A stretch of DNA of 64,000 bases from contig URHG01000008.1 in the NCBI GenBank assembly GCA_900547555.1, forward strand, positions 13,536-77,535, given 5' to 3'. Shown here in pieces: positions 16,894-25,793 of this stretch. Each line of letters opens with the position of its first letter. Positions within the stretch are counted from its first letter, which is position 1. This DNA comes from an uncultured Porphyromonadaceae bacterium (GTDB taxonomy: Bacteria; Bacteroidota; Bacteroidia; Bacteroidales; UBA11471). Below the pieces are notes generated by a model, which worked only from the letters and a program-made list of their open reading frames with translations, was not told the DNA's origin and made no database searches. A program made the translations under genes and the position numbers.

Positions 16894-19800
16894 ATGAAAA
16901 AAAGATTTTATTCTCTGTTTTTCTCGCTTTTATTGTGCGGGAATCTCGTTTCATCGGCGTCGGTGTCCATTACGGGAAAAAGCCGTATGCAAATCGGCGA
17001 CACAACGGAATATTCCGTCAATCCCGAAACCGACATCGCTTCTTATGTGTGGAAAGCGCCAAAGGGTTGCCGCATTATCGACGGTCAAGGTTCTCCAACC
17101 ATAGAATTGGCCTCGACCTTCTTATCGCAAGACAGCCCGCTGACGCTTATCAGGCAAAAAAACGACAACTCGACCGACACTTCAAGCATCGATATTTCTT
17201 TTGTCCATCGCATCGCTCGTATTTCCGACCATTCCATCTCGGCCGGAGACAGCATATCCATCAACGGTAGATATTATAAAGAGGCGGATATTTACTATGA
17301 ACCTCTGTCGGACGGAGACAGTGAATATCAACAGGTAACAGCACATCGGCTGACTGTTGTTCCCGATACTTTTTCGGCATTCACCAAGCCCTATCTGCAA
17401 TCGGTTACCTCATCTTCTATCTGGGTCAGTTGGAAAAGCGATAAAGCTGGCACGCCGGTCGTTCTATATGGAACCGATGCAGAAAATCTTTCTCTCCGAA
17501 AAGAAGGCTCGTACGAACAACTCTCCGATTCTTATTTCTGGAACTCGGTACAACTTACCGGACTGGAAGCCGAGACTTTCTACTATTACAAGGTCGTATT
17601 CAATGACGAAGAAAGCGACATATACCGATTCCGCACCATGCAAGAAAAAGGCGACCGCAAACCTATGCGGATTCTACTCATGGGCGACCACCAGATAAAA
17701 AGCCGGAGCGGATATGAATGGCTCATGAAAGCCGCCCAAAGGAAAATCGAAGAAAAATACGGAAACCTCGAAGAAAATATCGATATGATCATGAATATCG
17801 GCGACCAAGTCGACTTGGGTACACTAGAACAATATGAACATATCCACCTTTTCAAGTCGCAGCTCATGTCTCCCTATCTACCCATCATGACCGCCGTAGG
17901 TAACCATGAGACGTATCAAGACCCCGGCATGGCCCACTATGCAGCACATTATCATTACGAAGACTTGGAATACAACGGTATAAAAAGCGGAACCGAAAAT
18001 TACTATGCCTATCAGGCCGGACGCATTCTCTTCATCGTACTTAGCACCGAACATACCGGCGACACACAGAAAGCATGGGTAAGAAAAGTTATCGACGCCG
18101 CCAAAAACGATGATAACATAGACTTCATCATCAGTGTCAATCACCGTCCTATCCAAGCCGAACAATACATCGGCGACATATCTTCTTGGGTTCGCAACGA
18201 AATTATCCCCATACTTTCCGAGACCCCCAAACATGTTTTCAATTACGGAGGACACCACCACTTGTACCACAGAGGGCAACTGACCGATTACCCCGTGTAC
18301 CACATCATAAACGGTGCTGCTTCATGGGATCAGATGTGGGGAATGTCTTCGGAAAAAGACTATGACGACGTGCAGAAAACGATCGATTACTGGGGATACC
18401 AAATATTGGAATTCGACTTCGAACGGAAAGAAATGAAAGCCGAATGTTATGCCATAGGCAATAAAGAGCTGGTCGTCGATAATATCCTCATCGACTCATT
18501 CCACCGGACATTGGGAAAAGCGGCTCCACAAAAACCGGAAATCACAGAAACGCCCGATACTCTCTCATTACCTTATATATTCAAGGGAAGCCCCTATTCC
18601 ACCTCAACAGACGAAGCGTTGAACAGCACACAGTTCCAATTTTCCCTTTCACCGGATTTCTCTACCCTCGAACTCGACAAGGTACAAGACGTCGAAAATC
18701 TCTATGGTTCGACCGGCTCACCCTGGCATACGCCCGTAGACCTGAACGAGGGAAAAGACATAACCCGTTTCACTGTCGAGAAAAATAAACTGAAAAACGG
18801 TGTCTACTACATGCGTACTCGCTATCGCGACGCCAACATGGAATGGTCGGAGTGGTCGGAAAGCCGTAAATTTACGGTTACGGGAAGCATAGACGGAGAC
18901 CCGTCTATCTCGATGGAAAAGAATACATTCGCACCGGGAGAAAATATAGAGGTTCTTTATCAGTATGCACCCGAAGACCAGAATGCATGGATAGGCATCT
19001 ATCATAAAGGGAAAAATCCCGATGTCAGCGGCCCTTCTACCCGATGGGAGTACACTTCGGGCCAATCGGGGAAATTCACCTTTACGCTCGATTCTCCCGA
19101 TGAATACTACGCTGTACTTTTCAATGACGAAGGTTATACCGAAATAAGTGAACGCATCGCTTTCTATGTCGGCAGCATACCCGAACTCAGCATCGAAAAA
19201 AACAGCTACCAAGAGGGAGAAGGCATAAAAGTAAACTTCAAGAATGCGCCCGGCCTCGACAGCGATTGGATAGGAATTTACAAAATGGGAAAAATTCCGG
19301 GTACAGCCGACCTTTCCGACTCATGGGACTATACCGACAAACAAAACGCAGGAGAAATGACCTTAGGCAAAGAGTTGGGCAAAGGATATTATTTTATCAA
19401 CTATTTCACACGAGGCGGATATTTCGAGCCGAGAGAACGACTCTATTTCTCGATAGGAGATAAAATATCGAGCGTATGGGCCGAAAAAGATACTTTCGAC
19501 ATCGATGAAGAAATACATATACATTACCAAGACGGGCCCGGAACACCAAAAGACTGGGTAGGATTTTTCTTGGAGGGAAAAGATCCCAATAAAGACGAAT
19601 TGGATGGCTTCTATTACACATACGGTGCGACAGAAGGGTACATCACCGTAAAACCGGGAGAGCTTCCTGCCGGGAAATACTTCTGCGCCCTCTACATCAA
19701 CGATTCCTACGATGAAGTTTCGGAACGCATTTATATCACGATCTCAGACAAATCGGCCAATCGCATCGAAACGGAAAAAGAATCACTTTCCTATATGCTA

Positions 19801-20001
19801 TCGGGTGGAGTATTGAATTTACAGAACAACGGTTATGACACAGCCGAAATTTTCCAGACTACCGGAAAGCGGGTTATCCACACCTCTTTGATAAGCGGAA
19901 ATAATCAGATCGATATGAATAATTTAGAAAACGGCCTATACATTTTACGCGTAAGCGATAAAGAAAAAGCCCGTTCTTATAAAATCATCTTGAACAAATA
20001 A
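16894..20001 (+). CDS. Secreted metallophosphatase with purple-acid-phosphatase layout and T9SS tail
   Basis: Signal peptide at 1-22. A fibronectin-like purple acid phosphatase N-domain covers about 165-250 (KPYLQSVTSSSIWVSW). The metallophosphoesterase domain covers about 255-530, with metal-site motifs GDHQ (262), GDQVDLG (304), GNHE (336), SVNHRP and GGHHHLYH (453). Residues about 672-950 are three tandem repeats of about 92 residues, each with a W-I/V-G motif (DWIGIYKMGKIP and variants). The last about 80 residues look like a type IX sorting domain (NGLYILRVSDKEKA). At 1035 residues it is far longer than a plain phosphatase. The substrate is unknown: a phosphomonoester or a phosphodiester. 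Monocistronic. Confidence 0.88.
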   Translation: MKKRFYSLFFSLLLCGNLVSSASVSITGKSRMQIGDTTEYSVNPETDIASYVWKAPKGCRIIDGQGSPTIELASTFLSQDSPLTLIRQKNDNSTDTSSIDISFVHRIARISDHSISAGDSISINGRYYKEADIYYEPLSDGDSEYQQVTAHRLTVVPDTFSAFTKPYLQSVTSSSIWVSWKSDKAGTPVVLYGTDAENLSLRKEGSYEQLSDSYFWNSVQLTGLEAETFYYYKVVFNDEESDIYRFRTMQEKGDRKPMRILLMGDHQIKSRSGYEWLMKAAQRKIEEKYGNLEENIDMIMNIGDQVDLGTLEQYEHIHLFKSQLMSPYLPIMTAVGNHETYQDPGMAHYAAHYHYEDLEYNGIKSGTENYYAYQAGRILFIVLSTEHTGDTQKAWVRKVIDAAKNDDNIDFIISVNHRPIQAEQYIGDISSWVRNEIIPILSETPKHVFNYGGHHHLYHRGQLTDYPVYHIINGAASWDQMWGMSSEKDYDDVQKTIDYWGYQILEFDFERKEMKAECYAIGNKELVVDNILIDSFHRTLGKAAPQKPEITETPDTLSLPYIFKGSPYSTSTDEALNSTQFQFSLSPDFSTLELDKVQDVENLYGSTGSPWHTPVDLNEGKDITRFTVEKNKLKNGVYYMRTRYRDANMEWSEWSESRKFTVTGSIDGDPSISMEKNTFAPGENIEVLYQYAPEDQNAWIGIYHKGKNPDVSGPSTRWEYTSGQSGKFTFTLDSPDEYYAVLFNDEGYTEISERIAFYVGSIPELSIEKNSYQEGEGIKVNFKNAPGLDSDWIGIYKMGKIPGTADLSDSWDYTDKQNAGEMTLGKELGKGYYFINYFTRGGYFEPRERLYFSIGDKISSVWAEKDTFDIDEEIHIHYQDGPGTPKDWVGFFLEGKDPNKDELDGFYYTYGATEGYITVKPGELPAGKYFCALYINDSYDEVSERIYITISDKSANRIETEKESLSYMLSGGVLNLQNNGYDTAEIFQTTGKRVIHTSLISGNNQIDMNNLENGLYILRVSDKEKARSYKIILNK

Positions 20002-20028
20002 ACGTTTGTAGAAAACTCTTGAAAGCCC

Positions 20029-20064
20029 AGAGAGTCCGGCGGAAGATTTTCCACCGGACTCTCT
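20029..20064 (+). terminator. Terminator of the metallophosphatase gene
   Basis: An 11-bp stem AGAGAGTCCGG / CCGGACTCTCT followed by TTTTTCC, 28 nt after the stop. Confidence 0.8.
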
Positions 20065-20119
20065 TTTTCCTATCCATATACACTATTCTCCAAACACAGT
20101 CATACTGAACTTTATCGGA

Positions 20120-20998
20120 TCATTTCAGCAGCGGCATTCGATGTAACATGTTTCTGAGTCTTATGGCAACACGGGGCATCGGTTCGGCTATCGTAAGCCC
20201 TACCAAATCAAAATTTTCAGCTACATCGTTTATCACCCGGACCGTTTCATCTATTTTCATTCCACCCGGAACGACACCCACAGCGGCTATTATTTCGGCC
20301 GGGTCGAGTACGTCCATGTCGAAATGGACAACCACTTTCGATGCGCCAATCTCTTTCAACCACTTTACAACTGCATCACTGTTTTCGGCAACATCGCCGG
20401 GTGAAAGATGTCTAATCCCGTATTGTCTCTGCCGCGTTTTTATTTCGTCCCGCTCCCAATCACGCAACCCCACAAACAAAATTCTTGATGGATCGATTTT
20501 AGTCGGTAATTTCGATATGATTTTCTCATCGCCATATCCCATACAAGCCGTAACCGCCATCGCATGATACCCCGGGTAAACGTCTCCGGGCAATGTGATG
20601 TCGGGATGGGCATCGATCCATATCACCGCTATATCATTCTCGTATTTATCGGCCAAATATGTAAACGGCGCGACACTGACAGAACACTCCCCTCCTAAGG
20701 TTACAATTTTGTCGGGATTGCATTCCCGCAGTATATCCAATGCCGCCTCTGTCTGCGAAACGATAATATCTCTGTCCATGACCCCATCGCACACTTTCCG
20801 CTCTCCTACTTGCGTAGAAACGGGAACGACTCGTGTTTCCTGTCCGTTATCGGGCGCAAGAAAATTCAATAGTTCCGCTCCCAGATAATATCCCCGGGAA
20901 GCCTCCCCGGGTTCTTTCACCTCGGGTACCAATCCCGCAATGCAAGCCCCCTGCCATTGAGGATAAATCAATCGCACGGTTGAACTCCTGTTTTCCAT
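20120..20998 (-). CDS. Arginase/agmatinase-family ureohydrolase
   Basis: The start at 20998 (MENRSSTVRL) is preferred; the frame is open 20 codons further up. The family hydrolyses guanidino compounds such as arginine, agmatine or formiminoglutamate with two Mn ions. Metal motifs seen are WIDAHPD (Asp 129, His 131, Asp 133) and FDMDVLDP (Asp 227, Asp 229). The first motif, normally GGDHS, reads GGECS, putting Cys 105 where the His ligand usually is. GGDC variants occur in some arginase-like proteins, so the enzyme may still bind metal but its substrate is uncertain. No histidine-utilisation or polyamine gene is adjacent. 293 residues. Confidence 0.85.
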   Translation of the reverse strand: MENRSSTVRLIYPQWQGACIAGLVPEVKEPGEASRGYYLGAELLNFLAPDNGQETRVVPVSTQVGERKVCDGVMDRDIIVSQTEAALDILRECNPDKIVTLGGECSVSVAPFTYLADKYENDIAVIWIDAHPDITLPGDVYPGYHAMAVTACMGYGDEKIISKLPTKIDPSRILFVGLRDWERDEIKTRQRQYGIRHLSPGDVAENSDAVVKWLKEIGASKVVVHFDMDVLDPAEIIAAVGVVPGGMKIDETVRVINDVAENFDLVGLTIAEPMPRVAIRLRNMLHRMPLLK

Positions 20999-21120
20999 AC
21001 GTGTTCCAAATATTAAAAACCACCCTACAAAAATAAATGCCTTTATCTGCTTTTGCAAATAGAGGTAAAAATATTCCTATTTTCCGAACATCGATCCTTG
21101 TCCACACTCATTGCTCTAAA

Positions 21121-21152
21121 TAGAAAAAGCCCGGTGTCCCGGGCTTTTTCTA
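21121..21152 (-). terminator. Terminator of the PL1-like lyase gene
   Basis: A 14-bp stem TAGAAAAAGCCCGG / CCGGGCTTTTTCTA with a T run in either direction, just after the stop at 21166. Confidence 0.85.
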
Positions 21153-21165
21153 TCAATAACTCTAC

Positions 21166-24100
21166 TTAAAGAACCAATTTAACGGAAGAATGACCATCGA
21201 CCATCAACAGGTAGGCTCCTGCCGACAGTGAAAACGACACGGTATCACCCACAGCCACCTGTTCACAAAGAGTGCTTCCCGCCAATGTTACGACACGCAC
21301 TACCTCTCCCTCGGTAAGGCCGGCAACCGTAACGACACCCTGTTGCACAGAGACAGAAAGTGTCGGGGTTGTCTGCACCTGAGAAAGACCGCTCGTATCG
21401 AACCGACCTTCGGCATCGGAAAGACGGAATTTACCGACCGTTATACTTCCGGCAGAAAGAGTCGGCGCCGAAATTTTCACGAAACGGGTTTCGCTATTCA
21501 GATACACCTCTTCATCGAAGGGGAAATCTTTCTCGGTCAAAACCCTTACCGTACGCCAACCGGGAGCTATATCACAATTTCGGGACTCCTGTATTTTCAA
21601 CTCGACTTTACCTTCCCCGCTATAATCAAGCCCCAAATCGAGTATGGAAGAACGTCCGTCGAAATAAGCCATGATTTTATCGGAAGTCGAGGTCATGACA
21701 GCAGTACCCTCTCCTATTTCACCCGAAGCCTGTACCCAATGCGGATAGTCGTTCTGCACAGTCTGTACCAAACCACCTACTGTCTCAAAAGGTGCAACTT
21801 CGGTAAACGGGGCAAAATCGAGAGGCAATGATGCTGCCGCTTTCCCATAATGCGTATCGCCCTCGGACTTAGCAACCGGGAAATCGCAAGTCGAGAAGGT
21901 TATCTCATCGACAAATGATTTTGTACCAGTATAATCGGTCAATGCACCTTCGGGAAACGATACCGTATATTCGGTATTGACATCCAGTGCCGAATAATCA
22001 ATCGTCATCGAAGCCCCGGAAGCCAAAATATTTACCTTCTCGTACTGCTCGCCATTGAATGTCGCACCACCGTGATATGCAACGATCTGGTTGAATGTAA
22101 AAGACATACTGCCATCGGCATAGCTGATAGATTCTGTTTCGGGCGACGAGACAAGAGTTATCGGTTCTTCGGTAGGTTCGGGTATATACTGGTCTATACG
22201 AATATCGTTGATATTGAACTTAGCAGCATTGGCATCGATTTTGAAGATTACTTCCGAACCTCCCATATACACATACTGAAATTTATAAATCCGTTTCTTG
22301 TTCCCTAAGGCAAACGAGGCTACATTGGATTCTACACCATCGACAATCGTATTCAGTTTGAATGTCTTCGATTTTTTATCATCGGGATTTCCCGCCCATA
22401 TCGTTATCATGCAAGGACCTTCTACCTCGGGCAATTGCAAATAACCGCCCGATGCGGTAGAATAGAATTGCACGCAACGATCGGTCGCTCCGGCATCGGC
22501 CTCGGTTGCCGGTCCGTAATCTTTCGACATATCGGACGAATTATTCGATGCACTCATTGCAACTACCCTGATTGTATTGCCTCCGGCTCCGAATTTCATG
22601 CCACCGACAGTCTTCGTCGTATTTTTACCATTGATGATATTGGTGTTGCCCGAAATAGAACCGTAAGCCTTTTTCCAATCTTCGGGCTGGGTATTGAAAT
22701 CGGTATAGAACAAAATTCCGCCTTCAAAAGCCGTAAACGACCACACCGTACCTGTTGTCGTACCGACATCGTTGGTCGCATCGACACGCCAATAATAGGT
22801 TTTGTCGGCTTCTACACTCCCATAGCTATACGAAGTGGATGTAAGTCCAGTTGCTAATGGTTCCAAATTGTCGGGTGATGTTCCCACATAAACCGCATAG
22901 GTAACTTTCCCGTAATACGGTTTCGTGGCATTCTCCCACGTAAAGACGACATCATTGGCCGTCCCGACTTCGGCATCGACAGCCGGAGAGGGATTTTCAG
23001 AAAGTTTCGGGGGGATGGGATCTCCAATGGTTTCGGTCGTCAACGTCGATGTATAAACCGAATTCACTCCTTCATCGTTATAGGCTTTGAGACGAAAATA
23101 ATAAACGGTTTCAGGAGTCAGGTCTGAAACGGTATGAGAAGTTACATCGGCGGCAACCCGACCGGCTTCGGTAAACGTTTTATTATCGGTCGAAATTTCG
23201 ATGATAAAACCGCTTTCGTTATCGGCATTATCGACCCAAGACAATGCGATCGATTCTTTTTCCTGCGCGGTAACTTTCAACCCCGAAGGATTCTTGATAT
23301 AGGGATATGCCGCAGTAATGGAAAAAGAGTAGTTCTCGATATTGGCATAACCGTTACCGGCAATAGCAGCGGCATCGGAGGGATCATTCGGATTCAATCC
23401 GTTGGCCAACTCCCATTCGTCGGGAATCCCGTCGCCATCGGTATCGAGGGGTTTATATCCGCCATAAAGCGTACCCGTACCGCCGTGAGGCAAATCCCGC
23501 TCGGACGAAATACCATTGGTAGAACCTTTCTTCCCGAATGATTTCAACTCATCGATCAGGTACTCGTCTACCTCGTCGCGCACCGGCAAGCAAGGCCCGA
23601 CACTATCGATAATCCACATGAGAGCCTCCTCGGCCGACATCATATTCGCAATCTCGGGATGTGCTTTGGGACGAGAAACGCCATCGAATGTTTCAAGGTC
23701 GGAGATACGATAACTGCCCGATGCATCATATTCGGCATCGGTCATCTCATGCCCGTTCACCGTACCGTCGGCATCGGTATCATAGTAATTACCGGCAGCA
23801 TAATACTTGAAATTGTCATTACCCCGGGTAAATGCCGCTGTTCCTTTCCAGGGGCCTTTCATGAAGTAGTTGTTCTCGATATGCGCCCACGATGGGCCTT
23901 CACTGTCGCCCATGATATAGCAACCGCCGCCACCCCAGTTATATACCACATTATTGACAAACTGGTTCAGGCCTTTGACCTTAGGATTACGGGTCTTGTT
24001 TTCGATATAGAGATTGCGGTAAAGCGTAACGCCGCCCTCGGTCTGTACCAGCCCTCCACAAGAGTGGGATTGCAATCCTTGCCCGATAATCGAGTTCTGA

Positions 24101-24633
24101 ATGGTAATATCGGTAGGTACTGTCCCCTTATTGTCCCAACTTATCGAGAAACACTCATCTCTTCCCCACAAAGCGGAAAGATGATCGAATATCATATTCT
24201 TCCCGTTGGCAACACCGCACGCATCTTTACCGCTGGTGCCACCGACCCCCATACGGAAGCGCATATAACGGACGATGATATTGTTCGCACCCGAAAACGA
24301 CACCCGCTCTCCATAGACCTGTATGCCTTCTCCGGGAGCCGTCTGTCCCAAAACCGTAAGGTTCGATGAGAATACGAGAGCAGATTTCAATTTTATTACC
24401 CCGGAAATATCGAACACGATAATACGATTGGACTTACTGACAGCGTCCCGCAAAGAACCTTCGCCACTATCGTTCAAATTCGTTACATGGTAAATAGTGC
24501 CGCCTCGTCCGCCGGTGGCAAAACGCCCGAAACCTTCGGCACCGGGAAACGCCAAAATTCCCTCGGCATACAAAGGGCCCGAGACAAACAGGCTCAATAG
24601 AAGAGCCCACAAAATCGTCGTAGTTTTTTTCAT
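21166..24633 (-). CDS. Large secreted pectate lyase-like protein (PL1 family) with Fn3 and T9SS-type tail
   Basis: The ATG at 24633 gives a clean signal peptide (MKKTTTILWALLLSLFVSGPLYA). Residues about 28-330 form a right-handed parallel beta-helix of the PL1 type (FPGAEGFGRFATGGRGG, NLNDSGEGSLRDAV, TVLGQTAPGEGI, MIFDHLSALWGRDE). Then come a calcium-type motif DTDGDGIPDEWE near 400, a fibronectin type III domain near 460-540, an Ig-like domain, a carbohydrate-binding-like region, and a C-terminal about 80-residue beta domain resembling a type IX sorting signal (GAYLLMVDGHSS). Predicted to cleave pectate by beta-elimination at the cell surface. 1155 residues. The gene stands alone without SusCD partners in view. 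Confidence 0.88.
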   Translation of the reverse strand: MKKTTTILWALLLSLFVSGPLYAEGILAFPGAEGFGRFATGGRGGTIYHVTNLNDSGEGSLRDAVSKSNRIIVFDISGVIKLKSALVFSSNLTVLGQTAPGEGIQVYGERVSFSGANNIIVRYMRFRMGVGGTSGKDACGVANGKNMIFDHLSALWGRDECFSISWDNKGTVPTDITIQNSIIGQGLQSHSCGGLVQTEGGVTLYRNLYIENKTRNPKVKGLNQFVNNVVYNWGGGGCYIMGDSEGPSWAHIENNYFMKGPWKGTAAFTRGNDNFKYYAAGNYYDTDADGTVNGHEMTDAEYDASGSYRISDLETFDGVSRPKAHPEIANMMSAEEALMWIIDSVGPCLPVRDEVDEYLIDELKSFGKKGSTNGISSERDLPHGGTGTLYGGYKPLDTDGDGIPDEWELANGLNPNDPSDAAAIAGNGYANIENYSFSITAAYPYIKNPSGLKVTAQEKESIALSWVDNADNESGFIIEISTDNKTFTEAGRVAADVTSHTVSDLTPETVYYFRLKAYNDEGVNSVYTSTLTTETIGDPIPPKLSENPSPAVDAEVGTANDVVFTWENATKPYYGKVTYAVYVGTSPDNLEPLATGLTSTSYSYGSVEADKTYYWRVDATNDVGTTTGTVWSFTAFEGGILFYTDFNTQPEDWKKAYGSISGNTNIINGKNTTKTVGGMKFGAGGNTIRVVAMSASNNSSDMSKDYGPATEADAGATDRCVQFYSTASGGYLQLPEVEGPCMITIWAGNPDDKKSKTFKLNTIVDGVESNVASFALGNKKRIYKFQYVYMGGSEVIFKIDANAAKFNINDIRIDQYIPEPTEEPITLVSSPETESISYADGSMSFTFNQIVAYHGGATFNGEQYEKVNILASGASMTIDYSALDVNTEYTVSFPEGALTDYTGTKSFVDEITFSTCDFPVAKSEGDTHYGKAAASLPLDFAPFTEVAPFETVGGLVQTVQNDYPHWVQASGEIGEGTAVMTSTSDKIMAYFDGRSSILDLGLDYSGEGKVELKIQESRNCDIAPGWRTVRVLTEKDFPFDEEVYLNSETRFVKISAPTLSAGSITVGKFRLSDAEGRFDTSGLSQVQTTPTLSVSVQQGVVTVAGLTEGEVVRVVTLAGSTLCEQVAVGDTVSFSLSAGAYLLMVDGHSSVKLVL

Positions 24634-24660
24634 GGTAATCACTTTTTATATATACTCATG

Positions 24661-24668
24661 CAAATATA
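24661..24668 (-). promoter_or_regulatory. Bacteroidetes -7-like box (TATATTTG) for the PL1-like gene
   Basis: CAAATATA on the plus strand, 28 nt before the ATG at 24633. Confidence 0.45.
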
Positions 24669-24758
24669 ACATTACACTAGCGAAAAACAAGACAATCTCC
24701 ACGAAATTATCTTCAAAACAAAATCTGCCATTTTAATCTCTAATTCTGAAAATTTCAC

Positions 24759-24766
24759 TACCTTTG
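24759..24766 (+). promoter_or_regulatory. Bacteroidetes -7-like box (TACCTTTG)
   Basis: Fits TAnnTTTG; would give a leader of about 100 nt to the small gene at 24874. Confidence 0.45.
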
Positions 24767-24873
24767 TATTTTACGGTTTTTGCGACTCATTCCGGAGAAA
24801 CATCTCTCTTTTATTTTCTCGGGAAACAAGCATACTCGAACCGAATCATGAAAAATAAAAAACTATTATCGAC

Positions 24874-25149
24874 ATGGCAAACAAAAGAGATTTAAAACAC
24901 GAAATCAATTTCATTACAAACGAATTGGTAAACGAATGTCTGTTTCTGAAAGAATATACACAGGAAATGCCTGCAGAAAAATGTGAAAGTCTGATTAACC
25001 GCATTCTCGATATTCAAGACGAATATATCCGTCGTGCCAATACACCGGACGGAAAAGATTCTCCCAAATTGATAAAAAGCTATTACAAAAAACTGATTCA
25101 AGACTTCGATGCTGCTATCGGAGAAGTTCTGAAAGAAATCGGAGAATAA
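24874..25149 (+). CDS. Small conserved hypothetical protein, helical
   Basis: 91 residues, highly charged, predicted almost entirely alpha-helical (LKHEINFITNELVNECLFL, SYYKKLIQDFDAAIGEVLKEI). No signal peptide or membrane segment, so cytoplasmic. It sits 20 nt upstream of the acyltransferase gene with the same strand and a shared promoter, so the two form an operon. I do not recognise a function; the coding pattern and operon position make it a real gene. Confidence 0.75.
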   Translation: MANKRDLKHEINFITNELVNECLFLKEYTQEMPAEKCESLINRILDIQDEYIRRANTPDGKDSPKLIKSYYKKLIQDFDAAIGEVLKEIGE

Positions 25150-25169
25150 CCGGCTGAAATCATTGTTTT

Positions 25170-25712
25170 ATGAAAAGTAGCCTCTATCGAGGCATTTTAC
25201 GCCTGTTCGGGTGGAAAGTCATTGTAACGCTGCCCGACTATCCGAAGTGTGTAATCTGCGTGGCTCCTCATACAAGCAACTGGGACTTTATTTTAGGGAA
25301 ACTCGCCTACGGATCGATAGGCAGGAAAGCTGGTTTCCTGATGAAAAAAGAATGGTTCTTTTTCCCGCTCGGATACTTGTTCCGGGTTATGGGAGGCATT
25401 CCGGTCAACAGGAAAAGCTCCTCTTCTCTTACCGACCAATTGGCCGACCGTTTTGAAAAAAACGACCGGCTTGCCATTGCCATCACTCCCGAAGCAACCC
25501 GTAAGCCCAACCCCGACTGGAAACTGGGTTTTTATTACACGGCTTTGAAGGCACAAGTCCCCATCGTCCTTGCTTATATCGACTATAAAGACAAGCAAAT
25601 CGGCCTTACTCAATCTATTATCCCCTCGGGAAATGTCGAGAAAGAGATGGCCGAAATAAAAAATTTCTACCGAAACCGGCAGGGAAAACACCCGGAGAAT
25701 TTTGCCATATAA
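25170..25712 (+). CDS. 1-acyl-glycerol-3-phosphate acyltransferase-like protein (PlsC family)
   Basis: 180 residues with the acyltransferase motif I HTSNWD (H-x4-D, residues about 31-36), motif II-like GYLFRVMGGIPVNRKSS, and motif III TPEATRKPNPDWKLGFYY. The family transfers acyl chains to lysophospholipids or related lipids at the inner membrane. It is shorter than typical PlsC (about 240) and matches the small Bacteroidetes lysophospholipid acyltransferase group. It is second in an operon after the 91-residue protein and is closed by a terminator at 25733-25779. Confidence 0.88.
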   Translation: MKSSLYRGILRLFGWKVIVTLPDYPKCVICVAPHTSNWDFILGKLAYGSIGRKAGFLMKKEWFFFPLGYLFRVMGGIPVNRKSSSSLTDQLADRFEKNDRLAIAITPEATRKPNPDWKLGFYYTALKAQVPIVLAYIDYKDKQIGLTQSIIPSGNVEKEMAEIKNFYRNRQGKHPENFAI

Positions 25713-25732
25713 AATACGAACATTCCGATTTT

Positions 25733-25779
25733 ATACCGTTCTTGTTTCATGCCCAAGAAATAGGAACGGTATTTTTTTA
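25733..25779 (+). terminator. Terminator after the acyltransferase
   Basis: Stem ATACCGTTC / GAACGGTAT (25733-25741, 25764-25772) followed by TTTTTT. The convergent TonB receptor gene ends at 25794. Confidence 0.7.
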
Positions 25780-25793
25780 ATACCATACAAAAA

